A model generated the notes under the pieces. The model had not been told where the DNA came from, searched no databases, and saw nothing but the letters and a program-made list of their open reading frames with translations. Of a stretch of DNA of 64,000 nt, positions 8,042 through 16,710 are shown in pieces (the first letter of the stretch is position 1; each line of letters opens with the position of its first letter). A program made the translations under genes and the position numbers. This stretch comes from Promethearchaeota archaeon (GTDB lineage Archaea; Asgardarchaeota; Lokiarchaeia; Sigyniarchaeales; SOKP01): assembly GCA_019057865.1 (NCBI GenBank), contig JAHLWP010000008.1, positions 62,001-126,000 on the forward strand, written 5' to 3'.

Positions 8042-8857
8042 CTAAATTAAAATTCTTTCAGGATGAGAATAAATATTCATTCTTGCTCCCCTTACAAATC
8101 CTATTAATGTAATTCCATAAGCAAAAGCTAACCTTATACCGGATTCTATTGCTGCTGATAAAGATGCAACAATCGGAATCTGGGCCCTAATTGCTTTTAA
8201 AACAGAATCTCCTGTTAATCTGCCTGTTGATATTAATATTAGGTTTTGAAAATGATGTTCTTTTAACAATAAATCCCCTATGACTTTATCAATTGCGTTG
8301 TGTCTACCAATATCTTCTTTGACACTTATTAAATTGCCTTCTAAATCAGAAATAGCGGCACCATGACATCCACCAGTTTCCCGATATAATTTTGTTTTTA
8401 TTTGCATTTCTTTAATAGCAGAATATATTATATTTGATTTGATTTTAAAAGTTGATTTTCTTTTAAGAGATTCTTTTACTTCATACTTTTCTAAACTGTT
8501 CTTTATGATATTTCTCCAAGGAGATGAAATTCCACATGTTGTATCAACAACTCTACTAACAGGGTTTATCTCAAGATCTTTCAAACTGAAATCTATAGAA
8601 TCATCTAATTCAATGAAGATTTTCTTTTCCAACTCTTTTACATTAATAGATTTTACTTCTTTTATTGAATTGATTATTCCAATAGAGAATAAAAATCCAG
8701 CACTCAATTCTTTAAGATCTTTAGGCAAACAAATAATATTAACTAAGGATTCAGAGTTTACAATTATATCTATAGGGCTTTCAATAAGAATTAAATCATC
8801 TTCTTCACTTCTTTGATTTTTCTTTATCCGAGTAATATTTACCTTTCGCTGAAACAA
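8042..8857 (-). CDS. fdhD: FdhD, sulfurtransferase for molybdenum/tungsten enzymes
   Basis: 271 residues with family motifs TGGCHGAAI, EDIGRHNAIDKVIG and GRLTGDSVLKAI, and a C-terminal RGARMNIYSHPERI. FdhD passes sulfur from a cysteine desulfurase to the bis-MGD cofactor. The usual CxxC loop reads TTCGISSPW, so only the first Cys is kept and the second is Ser. No formate dehydrogenase is in the window; the nearby FwdB (10403) is a candidate client because it also carries a bis-MGD metal site. The start is a TTG at 8857, chosen because the N-terminal extension is conserved-looking (VNITRI...). Confidence 0.88.
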   Translation of the reverse strand: MFQRKVNITRIKKNQRSEEDDLILIESPIDIIVNSESLVNIICLPKDLKELSAGFLFSIGIINSIKEVKSINVKELEKKIFIELDDSIDFSLKDLEINPVSRVVDTTCGISSPWRNIIKNSLEKYEVKESLKRKSTFKIKSNIIYSAIKEMQIKTKLYRETGGCHGAAISDLEGNLISVKEDIGRHNAIDKVIGDLLLKEHHFQNLILISTGRLTGDSVLKAIRAQIPIVASLSAAIESGIRLAFAYGITLIGFVRGARMNIYSHPERILI

Positions 8858-8976
8858 AATTCTGACCTTGAGATGAATTGAATTCCTTTTTTTAGGATTT
8901 CAATATCTTTTTTATCAATAATATAGTTTTTATTAAAATAATAAGTGAAAAAATAAATTCTAAAATTAAATTTTAA

Positions 8977-9534
8977 CTAAGTTCCTTCGTTTTCTTCAAA
9001 AATATCTTCTTTTTTTTCTAGTTTTACTTCTTGTTTTACTTTTTTAGGTTTTTTAGGTTCCTTAGGTTCTTTAGATTCCTTAGGTTTTTTAATAAACGAT
9101 CTTCCGATTATTGCAACTAATACTCCTGTAAATGCTAAGCCCGTATTATAAGAAAAAAAATCTTCTAGTCTATCTAAATAAGCTATAATTTCTGGATCAG
9201 TGACTATGTCAGTTCTATGTACAACTTCAGAAGCAATCCAGATAATAAGAGCTAGCGACCCAAATGTTAAACCAACACCTATGAGAAATTTCCCTAATCT
9301 ATACTGATTTACTAAAATAAAGAGTGTTCCGACAATGACTGCAATACCTCCGGTATCTGCTATGATTCTTAGAACTATTATTGCAACTTTTCCTATTGGT
9401 ACATAGTCTGGAGGAATTTCTTCAGACACATATTCCCAAAGAAATTCATAAATACCGATAGATCCAATTGCAGCACTAATGACCATGCAAATTCCGCCCA
9501 AAAACAACATAATTATTCCTGTCTTATGTTTCAT
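8977..9534 (-). CDS. Four-span membrane protein with charged C-terminal tail
   Basis: 185 residues: four hydrophobic helices in the same order as the 7485 product, then a Lys/Glu/Pro-rich tail with repeated KEPK/KKPK units from about residue 150. The shared block GGIAVIVG...YRLGKFLIGVG shows the two are paralogues. It lies 55 bases downstream of fwdC and may be the last gene of the fwd transcript, but nothing in its sequence links it to formylmethanofuran metabolism. Unknown function. Confidence 0.7.
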   Translation of the reverse strand: MKHKTGIIMLFLGGICMVISAAIGSIGIYEFLWEYVSEEIPPDYVPIGKVAIIVLRIIADTGGIAVIVGTLFILVNQYRLGKFLIGVGLTFGSLALIIWIASEVVHRTDIVTDPEIIAYLDRLEDFFSYNTGLAFTGVLVAIIGRSFIKKPKESKEPKEPKKPKKVKQEVKLEKKEDIFEENEGT

Positions 9535-9589
9535 TTAAACACCATTATAAACTTGAAATTTTTAAATAATACTATAAAAAATTATAATT

Positions 9590-10399
9590 TTATATGGCAA
9601 TATATATTTTACCAGTTGATTCCTTAGTTACCGAATGATCTCCACTATACTCAATAAACTTACCTGTAATTTTTTCTCCATTCGGTAATTCAATTTCTTT
9701 CACTTCACCTACTTTTTTAAAGGAGGGAAGTCTTCTTGAAACTTTACCTTTAATAACAATAATACCTCGCGCTTGATCGGCACCAGCACACCTATCGCAA
9801 TCTCCTTCTACAACAATAGTACCACCATGGTTATGAATCCCAAGAAGTGCTCCTGCACTTCCACAATATAATGTTGGCCATCTATTGTTTGGTTTTGAAC
9901 TTCTTGCCCAAAGCATGGATTCATTTCCGACTTTACCTTTTACCTTTATTACTCCATTTTTCATACCCTGCCAATTGCCTCTATACGCTGCTCCGACATA
10001 ATGACCTGCATCTCCCATTATTTCTAATTCGCCACCTTGGAGCATGGCACCTGCCCAATCATCAGCATTTCCATTCACTAAAATTTTTCCCCCAAACATA
10101 TTATTTCCCACATGCATTCCAACATTACCATTTATAATTATCTCACCACCACTCATTTGCTCTCCAATTCTTTTCACGTTTGATAGATCTCCATCAATAA
10201 TTATTGTAGTATCATTAACATTACCTGATTTTCCAGAAACACTAAAATAATCTCCTATTACAATATTTTCATTTCCATGGTATAATGGCAACTTTTTAAT
10301 TCCATCAAGAGTTTTTCCAGCAAAATTATCTGGTGTTATACTTTCTGCTTCTAAAGGGAATTTAGGCTGCTTTTTTAATTTCAACTTTATCTCTGCCAT
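9590..10399 (-). CDS. fwdC: Formylmethanofuran dehydrogenase subunit C
   Basis: 269 residues, a beta-helical GXGXG protein with repeated G-[DN]-[AV]-G units (GGEIIINGNVGMHVG, GGKILVNGNADDWAG, GGELEIMGDAGHYVG), as in FwdC and the glutamate-synthase alpha C-domain. In the Fwd/Fmd complex FwdC scaffolds the FwdB-FwdD catalytic module. It starts 3 bases after fwdB stops, within the fwdG-F-D-B-C operon. Confidence 0.92.
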   Translation of the reverse strand: MAEIKLKLKKQPKFPLEAESITPDNFAGKTLDGIKKLPLYHGNENIVIGDYFSVSGKSGNVNDTTIIIDGDLSNVKRIGEQMSGGEIIINGNVGMHVGNNMFGGKILVNGNADDWAGAMLQGGELEIMGDAGHYVGAAYRGNWQGMKNGVIKVKGKVGNESMLWARSSKPNNRWPTLYCGSAGALLGIHNHGGTIVVEGDCDRCAGADQARGIIVIKGKVSRRLPSFKKVGEVKEIELPNGEKITGKFIEYSGDHSVTKESTGKIYIAI

Positions 10400-10402
10400 T
10401 AC

Positions 10403-11731
10403 TTACTCTCCCATTTTTTCCTTTATTTTTTCAATTAATTTTTCCAATATTTCTTTATCAGATAAGCAATCTTCAGGAGCATCTTTCACTTTTCTTAGTC
10501 TTATAGGAACATTATCCATGCGGTAAGCAGTTCCTTCACATTCAATTCCTGCAATTGCTGCTGGGAAATTAATGTCAGCATTCACAGAAGTTGGTGTTTC
10601 GTGGGGTTCAATAGAAATTAAAGGATGTTTAAATAAATTTTTAACGGAAGCCGCTGGAAAATTACTCGCAGGATCAGATGCTACTATTAAGGATGCATCA
10701 ATTTCATCTTTCATTAAAAGATCTACTGCTGAAAATTCTCCGGGATTATATCGGGGATATCCTTTTGAGAAATCAATAGAATAAGCATAACCAGTATTCC
10801 AAGCAAAAACGGTATTAGCTCCAGTTACATTATAATGACCTCGCATAGGCATTAGTAGAAATTTAGTATGATCGTTAAGTTCTCTAACTAAGGAAATGGC
10901 AGCATCTATGTTTCTATGGTGAGCTAATGAATGAGTTAACCCCATACCAAAAAATATAACTCCAAAGTTACATGTCTTTAAAATTTTAACTAATTCTTTG
11001 ATCTTTTCCATTGGAACACCTGAAATTTCCTTTTCATCTAATTCTACTCCTCTTAACATTGCTCTAATAGCATTTATTAATTCATAATCTTCGTTAGGCT
11101 TTATCTGAACATAGAGATCTGCTATTTGGGCAGTGTGAGTGTTTCTGGGATCAACAACGACAATATATCTGTCATATCTGCCATCTTTTCTAAAATATCC
11201 TCTTACAAACTCACTATACCTCCCAAGATGCCTTGGATGAGCATGAACTGGATTGGATCCCCAAAAGATCACAAGATCTGCCCTATTTTTAAAATCACCC
11301 AAAGTTGCCATAGGAGCTCCCACATCTTGGATTGCCAATAAACTAGGACCATGACAAACTGAAGCCGTGTTATCTAAAATTCCACCTAACAACTCTGCTA
11401 ACTCAACACCTTTACTTTGAGCTTCGCATTCTGTACTAGAAAAACCATAAAGTAAGGATCTTTTGGTATTAATTAAAATTTCTGCGGCTTTATCAAATGC
11501 TTCATCCCAAGATACTTCTTTAAATGATTTATTGTCTCTGATCCGAGGTTTGGTGTATCTATGTCCGCTTGGATTTGATGAAAAGAATTTTTTTGTGCCA
11601 ATTTGACAACCATTCCTTACTTCCACAATCGTTTCTTCTTTAATATCTACATCAACTTCTAAATCATCGCATAAAGTTCCGCAAAAGGGACAGACAACAT
11701 CTAAAACAGTCCTTAATTTCCTTTCCACCAT
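10403..11731 (-). CDS. fwdB: Formylmethanofuran dehydrogenase catalytic subunit B
   Basis: 442 residues, the usual size for FwdB. The N-terminal [4Fe-4S] site is VCPFCGTLCDDLEV with a later Cys42. The metal ligand is the Cys in SVCHGPS (Cys126), the position of Cys or Sec in Fwd/Fmd, so this is a Cys enzyme. FwdB reduces CO2 to formate on a bis-MGD Mo or W site; FwdA then condenses it with methanofuran. Molybdenum versus tungsten cannot be told from sequence by eye. It sits between fwdD and fwdC with 2-3 base gaps. Confidence 0.93.
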   Translation of the reverse strand: MVERKLRTVLDVVCPFCGTLCDDLEVDVDIKEETIVEVRNGCQIGTKKFFSSNPSGHRYTKPRIRDNKSFKEVSWDEAFDKAAEILINTKRSLLYGFSSTECEAQSKGVELAELLGGILDNTASVCHGPSLLAIQDVGAPMATLGDFKNRADLVIFWGSNPVHAHPRHLGRYSEFVRGYFRKDGRYDRYIVVVDPRNTHTAQIADLYVQIKPNEDYELINAIRAMLRGVELDEKEISGVPMEKIKELVKILKTCNFGVIFFGMGLTHSLAHHRNIDAAISLVRELNDHTKFLLMPMRGHYNVTGANTVFAWNTGYAYSIDFSKGYPRYNPGEFSAVDLLMKDEIDASLIVASDPASNFPAASVKNLFKHPLISIEPHETPTSVNADINFPAAIAGIECEGTAYRMDNVPIRLRKVKDAPEDCLSDKEILEKLIEKIKEKMGE

Positions 11732-11733
11732 TA

Positions 11734-12129
11734 TTATGCCACCCTTAACGTTTTTATTAAATCAAGAGCATCTAAAACATTACCATTTCTAACTACTTCT
11801 ACTTTTGCTTTCATCCCTTTATAAGTTGGCGTACCACATGATTGAGTATCGGGATTTACAACTTGGTTTGCCCAAGGTCCCAGAGGCATAAATATTATAC
11901 CCTGATGGGGACCTTCTTCAGAAATAGTAGAATAAGCCATTACTTCTCCAAAATCAGTAATAACTTTAACAGGAGTTCCTACAAGACAGTCTAATTTCTT
12001 AAAGTCTTCTTTATCAAATGTACAAATAGCAGCTGCTCTTACATTTTCTTTAGTTGTTTTACCACCTTCGAGAGCAACTCCTTGATTAATTGTCCTTCCA
12101 GTTAATAAAATCAAATTGTTTAAACTCAT
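11734..12129 (-). CDS. fwdD: Formylmethanofuran dehydrogenase subunit D (molybdopterin-dinucleotide-binding domain)
   Basis: 131 residues, opening LILLTGRTINQGVALEGGK with the double-psi beta-barrel signature of the C-terminal MGD-binding domain of DMSO-reductase-family enzymes, and MPLGPWANQVV in the second half. FwdD completes the cofactor pocket of FwdB. Its ATG overlaps the stop of the upstream ferredoxin gene by 4 bases, and FwdB follows after 2 bases. Confidence 0.92.
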   Translation of the reverse strand: MSLNNLILLTGRTINQGVALEGGKTTKENVRAAAICTFDKEDFKKLDCLVGTPVKVITDFGEVMAYSTISEEGPHQGIIFMPLGPWANQVVNPDTQSCGTPTYKGMKAKVEVVRNGNVLDALDLIKTLRVA

Positions 12130-12851
12130 TCTTCTTGTTCCTCTTTTTCACTCCATCTTAAAGTCTTTAATCTTTCTAATAAAGGTTCCCAAAACATCTC
12201 AACAAATTCACCAGATGTCTTAACATCTGTAATTTCTAACTTAATTGCTCCTGTCGGACAACCATTATCGCAGGAACCGCAGAAAATGCATTTCTCTTCG
12301 TCTACAACTACATTTGGGACTGTTTCCCACCCTTTATCAGACTTTTCTGGGACTGTAATTGCTCCAGACGGACATACTTCGTAGCAGGTTTGACATCCAC
12401 CAGGGCATTCTTCATCAACAATACTTATTTTACCATCGGTATATTGTTTAGCAACCCTTTCAATTCCATCATAGCTAGTAATCTTCTTAGCTTCAAATTC
12501 CAGTTTGGGGACAACATGCTCTTTTACAATTTGGATATCATCTAATTCAATTACTTCCCCGTCCTTTTTCAGCGTTAGAGCACTAAATGGACACATGTAC
12601 ACACAAGTTCCGCAGAAGACGCAAGCTTCTGGGTCATAAACTTCAGGGATTATATCTTCTAAAGTCGGAAATCGACGGGATGTTCCAACTGGACCGCGAG
12701 AAATAGCATCCTTAGGACAAACTCTAGCACAGGTTCCGCAACCTATGCATTTGCTTTTGTCTAATATTAATTCTAAACTTTCAGTTAAAAACTGAACCTT
12801 TACATGTTCTGTCTCTTTACTAATCGATCTTGATATTTTTGGAAATGAAAT
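12126..12851 (-). CDS. fwdF: FwdF-like polyferredoxin with four [4Fe-4S] motifs and no standard start codon
   Basis: The frame encodes four cluster motifs: CIGCGTCARVCP, CVFCGTCVYMCP, GGCQTCYEVCP and CIFCGSCDNGCP. The first two lie upstream of the first in-frame ATG (12602), which falls inside motif two, so that ATG cannot be the true start. The frame is open up to a TAG at 12855-12857, and between it and motif one there is no ATG, GTG or TTG. A GAGGTG ribosome-binding site (about 12858-12863) is placed correctly for the ATT at 12851; I take that as start (242 residues). An ATA nearby is the alternative, or a sequence error. The protein wires electrons to FwdB. It sits between fwdG and fwdD. 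Confidence 0.75.
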   Translation of the reverse strand: MSFPKISRSISKETEHVKVQFLTESLELILDKSKCIGCGTCARVCPKDAISRGPVGTSRRFPTLEDIIPEVYDPEACVFCGTCVYMCPFSALTLKKDGEVIELDDIQIVKEHVVPKLEFEAKKITSYDGIERVAKQYTDGKISIVDEECPGGCQTCYEVCPSGAITVPEKSDKGWETVPNVVVDEEKCIFCGSCDNGCPTGAIKLEITDVKTSGEFVEMFWEPLLERLKTLRWSEKEEQEE

Positions 12852-12861
12852 TTTCTACACC

Positions 12862-13119
12862 TCATTTAACTTCTAATAATTCTAATTTGATTGCATTTAC
12901 AGGGCAAAATTTGACGCAAACTCCACATCCATCACAATTATGGGTTCTATTCTCATTAAAGATATCATAAGCCATCCCATTTTTGACTAAAATTACAGCA
13001 TTCTCTTGAGTTAAATAACCCATCTCTTTTAATTGATTAAAATTTATAGGACAAGAGGTTACACAGATATTACATCCTATACAAGTGTTCTTATTTATTT
13101 TTAGTCGATAAACCTGCAT
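12862..13119 (-). CDS. fwdG: FwdG-like two-cluster ferredoxin
   Basis: 85 residues, two [4Fe-4S] motifs: CIGCNICVTSCP near residue 15 and CDGCGVCVKFCP near residue 63, separated by a 35-residue insert (LKEMGYLTQENAV...) rather than the short linker of classic 2[4Fe-4S] ferredoxins. First gene of the fwd operon; its TGA lies inside the ribosome-binding site of fwdF. The upstream 284 bases (13120-13403) hold no gene and should contain the operon promoter. Confidence 0.88.
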   Translation of the reverse strand: MQVYRLKINKNTCIGCNICVTSCPINFNQLKEMGYLTQENAVILVKNGMAYDIFNENRTHNCDGCGVCVKFCPVNAIKLELLEVK

Positions 13120-13403
13120 CTCTTTTCCTCATTTTCAAATAGATTAGTCGATGATTTCTTACATAGGCGTAAAATATTTGTAGATTTATAAGTATTTAAT
13201 AATATCCGTCAATATTTTAAATTTTATAATTAACTTAGATTGTAGAAAGTATATTTTTTTAAAAAATTTGTTATAGGAATTAGTAAGTCATAAATTAATA
13301 TAAAATTCTAAACTTATTTGTTAATTTAAATTTATCATATTATTTTATAATATAAATTATCCTTAGTTTAAAAGAAAAAAAGAAATAAATATTATTTAAA
13401 AGT

Positions 13404-13919
13404 TCATTCATTATTAGGATGAATAGGCTTCAAATATGGAAGATTTTTTATTTCCATCAAAGTTCCGGTAGCCTTGATCAATTTTCTGAAATCAGGTCCG
13501 GGGATTTGTAAAGTTTCGGTATTAACATTTGGATGGCAACAAACCATTTCGGCATTCCATATCTGTTCATCAACCATGAAAATCACCTTATTATTAGTAT
13601 CATTAACTAATGCAATCGGAGATACAGCACCAGCAGTAATACCTAATATCTCAGAAAGGTCTTCAGGTTCGGCAAAGCGAACTTTTGGAGCACGTATCAA
13701 TTTACGGAATTGGTTTAAATCCAGACGCTTTTCATGAGGTATGGTAACTAAATATAATTGCCCGGATTTTTTATTCTTAAGAAACAAATTTTTACAATGA
13801 GTACCCGGGATGTGTCCACAATGCACTCTCGCTTCTGGTACAGTGAACACAGCCGGGTGAGTATGTAAGACATATCGAATATAATGGTCAGCTAGCCATC
13901 GCTTTAATGAATCTTCCAT
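13404..13919 (-). CDS. proX: ProX/YbaK-type aminoacyl-tRNA(Pro) deacylase
   Basis: 171 residues of the YbaK/INS-like editing fold, with the family's conserved pieces HTHPAVFTVPEA, GTHCKNLFLKNKK, LITIP-like LVTIPHEKRLD and GITAGAVSPIAL (the GxxxP motif). Members hydrolyse Ala- or Cys-tRNA(Pro) in trans. ProX/PrdX-type proteins carry the VPEA and CKNLFLK signatures seen here. Monocistronic; the C-terminus ends with a proline-rich tail. With AlaX at 5215 this is the second trans-editing factor in the window. Confidence 0.85.
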   Translation of the reverse strand: MEDSLKRWLADHYIRYVLHTHPAVFTVPEARVHCGHIPGTHCKNLFLKNKKSGQLYLVTIPHEKRLDLNQFRKLIRAPKVRFAEPEDLSEILGITAGAVSPIALVNDTNNKVIFMVDEQIWNAEMVCCHPNVNTETLQIPGPDFRKLIKATGTLMEIKNLPYLKPIHPNNE

Positions 13920-14090
13920 TTTTCTTACATTTAAATAAAAAATAACTGCGTTATAAGTTTTAACAATAAATTCAAAAAAAGAAGCTTACAAATTATAAAA
14001 CAAATGTTTTTAAATTCTTTAAAATCATTTCATAATATTAAAAATTAAGGTACTTCAAATAAAGAAATCTGATATATAGGGATTTAAGTT

Positions 14091-15746
14091 ATGAAAAATA
14101 ATGTATTTACTTTTATTGTTGGTGGAAAAGCTGGAGAAGGTGTAAAGAAAGCAGGATCAGTAACGGCACATATTTTTTCAAGTATGGGAAGATATGTTTT
14201 TCAAATGGATGACTATATGAGCTTAATAAGAGGAGGTCATAATTTCTCAGTTGTTAGTACTTCTCAAAGATGGATCAGCAGTCATTATATGAAAGCAAAT
14301 TTGATAGTAAATTTTGATAAAAGAAGCTGTGAAACTCATATTAATGATGTTGATGAGGAAGGGATTATTATTTTTAATTCAGATGAACAAGAGGATGTAG
14401 AAGGGATTGGAGTTCCATTAAGCTCGATAGCTAAAAAATATCCCCTTAAAAGCTTAATGTATGGAGTTGGGGCTGTAGCGGTTTTATCTTCTGTTATAGG
14501 TTTTAAAAAAGAAGAAATGAATCAAATCATAAAAACTGAGTATCCAAGAGGTATTGATAATAATATTTCTTTTGCAAGTGAGATATATGATATTGTAAAT
14601 CCTAAATGTGGAAGTAAGTTTCCTTTAGAAAGAGGAGACTATAAGAGACCAATCATAACAGGCAATGAAGCAATAAGTTTTGGTGCGATCGCTAGTGGAT
14701 TAGATACTTATTATGGATATCCAATGACTCCAGCTTCATCAATTTTACATTTTTTAGCTAAGCAAGCCGAAAATTTTGGTTTAGCAGTTGTTCATGCTGA
14801 AAGTGAAATTGCTGTGATAAATATGGCTATTGGTTCTGCATTCACAGGGACAAAATCTATGGTTGGTACAAGTGGAGGAGGCTTTGCACTTATGACAGAG
14901 GGCTTTTCTTTAGCAGGTATGACAGAAACTCCCTTATTAGTGATATTATCCCAGAGACCCGGACCTGCCACTGGTGTACCTACTTATACAGAGCAAGCAG
15001 ATCTAACATCTTCTCTTTCAGCTGGTCATGGAGATTTCCTGCGAATTGTAGCATCTCCTGGAACCATAGAAGAAGCCTATTATTTAACAGCGGAAATGAT
15101 GGACATTGTGTGGAAATTTCAAACACCAGGAATCCTACTTACTGAAAAACATTTATCAGAAAGTAGTATAACAGTTGATATTGAGATTGAAAAGGCTAAG
15201 TGGGCTGAACCTAAGATGCATCAAGGTGAAAATTATAAGAGATATCTTGATACGAAGGATGGTATTTCTCCTATGTTATTTCCTCCATCGAAAGAAATCA
15301 TAAAATGGAATAGTTACGAACATGATGAGTTTGGAATTACAACTGAAGATGCTAATCTGATAGAAAAGATGCATGATAAAAGAAATAAAAAAAATAGAGT
15401 AATTCAAGACTATCTGATGAACTTAAATACTGTTAATGTTTATGGAAATGGGGAACCGATAATTTTTTCCTACGGGTCTACTACCATGAGTGTATTAGAA
15501 GCACTTAAATACGGTAATATTGAAGCAACAGTAGTTCAACCTATATATTTAAATCCCATACCTATCTGGAATCTTGAAAGTTATAGAGATAAAGAGAATT
15601 TAGTCGTGGAAATGAGCTCAACAGGTCAATTTGCAACTTTACTTAAAGAAAAAATAGGGATCTCTCCTAAAGCAGAGTTAAGGCAATATAATGGAAGGCC
15701 TTTTGATCCTATTGACTTATCTAATAAAATAAAAGAGGTGTTTTAA
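14091..15746 (+). CDS. 2-oxoacid:ferredoxin oxidoreductase, fused gamma-alpha subunit
   Basis: 551 residues. Residues 1-170 are the gamma domain (FIVGGKAGEGVKKAG ... MSLIRGGHNFSVV); residues 185-551 are the alpha domain (GNEAISFGAIASGLDTYYGYPMTP, SEIAVINMAIG, TSGGGFALM). The gamma-alpha order is typical of the two-subunit KorAB-like enzymes that oxidise a 2-oxoacid to its acyl-CoA and reduce ferredoxin. The substrate (2-oxoglutarate, branched-chain or other) cannot be told. It is followed after 4 bases by the TPP-binding beta subunit; no separate delta ferredoxin is present. Confidence 0.92.
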   Translation: MKNNVFTFIVGGKAGEGVKKAGSVTAHIFSSMGRYVFQMDDYMSLIRGGHNFSVVSTSQRWISSHYMKANLIVNFDKRSCETHINDVDEEGIIIFNSDEQEDVEGIGVPLSSIAKKYPLKSLMYGVGAVAVLSSVIGFKKEEMNQIIKTEYPRGIDNNISFASEIYDIVNPKCGSKFPLERGDYKRPIITGNEAISFGAIASGLDTYYGYPMTPASSILHFLAKQAENFGLAVVHAESEIAVINMAIGSAFTGTKSMVGTSGGGFALMTEGFSLAGMTETPLLVILSQRPGPATGVPTYTEQADLTSSLSAGHGDFLRIVASPGTIEEAYYLTAEMMDIVWKFQTPGILLTEKHLSESSITVDIEIEKAKWAEPKMHQGENYKRYLDTKDGISPMLFPPSKEIIKWNSYEHDEFGITTEDANLIEKMHDKRNKKNRVIQDYLMNLNTVNVYGNGEPIIFSYGSTTMSVLEALKYGNIEATVVQPIYLNPIPIWNLESYRDKENLVVEMSSTGQFATLLKEKIGISPKAELRQYNGRPFDPIDLSNKIKEVF

Positions 15747-15750
15747 TAAA

Positions 15751-16590
15751 TTGGAAGATCTTAAAACTAGTGCCGAAATTACTTGGTGTCCAGGATGTGG
15801 TAATTTTGGAATCTTTACTGCCATTCGTAATGCAATTCCAATATTAGAAAAAAATGGAATTTCGAGAGAAAAGATTGTAATGACAGCGGGTATTGGATGT
15901 CATGCTAAAATATTTGATTACTTGAATTTAAGTGGCTTTTATGGACTACATGGAAGGAATACTTCAAACTCAGAAGGTATAAAGATTGCAAATCCTGATT
16001 TAAACATAATTAATTTTTCTGGAGATGCAAATGGATTAGCAGAAGGATTAGCACATACAATGTTCGCAGCAAAAAGAAATCAAGATATGACATATATTTT
16101 ACATAATAATAGTGTATATGCTCTAACAACAGGGCAATTCTCTCCATTAGCAGAAAAAGGTTGGAAAGGGCCCTCTACTCCCAGAGGAAGCTATGAAGAA
16201 CCATTTAATCCAATGTCTTTAATGATTGAGGCAGGTGCTACTTTTGTTGCAAGAGGTTTCTCTGGAGACATAAAGCATCTCACAGATATTATAGTACAAG
16301 GAGTTGAGCATGAAGGTTTCTCTTTCATAGAAGTATTACAACCTGCTGTCCCATACCATAAATGGAGAGAATATCGAGATCGTGTTGAGTATCTTGAAAA
16401 AGAACCAAAAACTTATTTTGAAGCTATTAAAACTGCCAAAGAAAAACATAAGTTTACTTTAGGAATGTTTTATAGAACTCAACGATCTGTTTATCACAAA
16501 GAATTGTACGGTGATCATAATCCCATAACTCAGAGAATAACTCGAGAAGAGAGATTGAAAAAAATTAGAGCTATACTTTTTCTTAAATAA
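15751..16590 (+). CDS. 2-oxoacid:ferredoxin oxidoreductase, beta subunit
   Basis: 279 residues with the TPP/[4Fe-4S] signature TWCPGCGNFGIF at the N-terminus, IGCHAKIFDYL (third cluster Cys), and the TPP-binding GDANGLAEGLAH followed by HNNSVYALTTGQFSP. Starts at TTG (15751) directly after the alpha stop, with AAAAGAGGTG as ribosome-binding site. Forms the heterodimeric core with the preceding gene. Confidence 0.92.
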   Translation: MEDLKTSAEITWCPGCGNFGIFTAIRNAIPILEKNGISREKIVMTAGIGCHAKIFDYLNLSGFYGLHGRNTSNSEGIKIANPDLNIINFSGDANGLAEGLAHTMFAAKRNQDMTYILHNNSVYALTTGQFSPLAEKGWKGPSTPRGSYEEPFNPMSLMIEAGATFVARGFSGDIKHLTDIIVQGVEHEGFSFIEVLQPAVPYHKWREYRDRVEYLEKEPKTYFEAIKTAKEKHKFTLGMFYRTQRSVYHKELYGDHNPITQRITREERLKKIRAILFLK

Positions 16591-16710
16591 TAATTTTCCA
16601 TTTTTATGTTATTTTTAACAGTACACTTATTAATTCTTGCACGAATTTTTAATTAAGCATATATTTTCTTATAAAATTCTTAGTTAAAAACATGTGTTAG
16701 GAAGATAAGT

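Noticed and set aside
9847..10250. Plus-strand frames inside fwdC
   Set aside because: They are antisense to a well-supported FwdC with strong glycine repeats; no family motif and unlikely composition.
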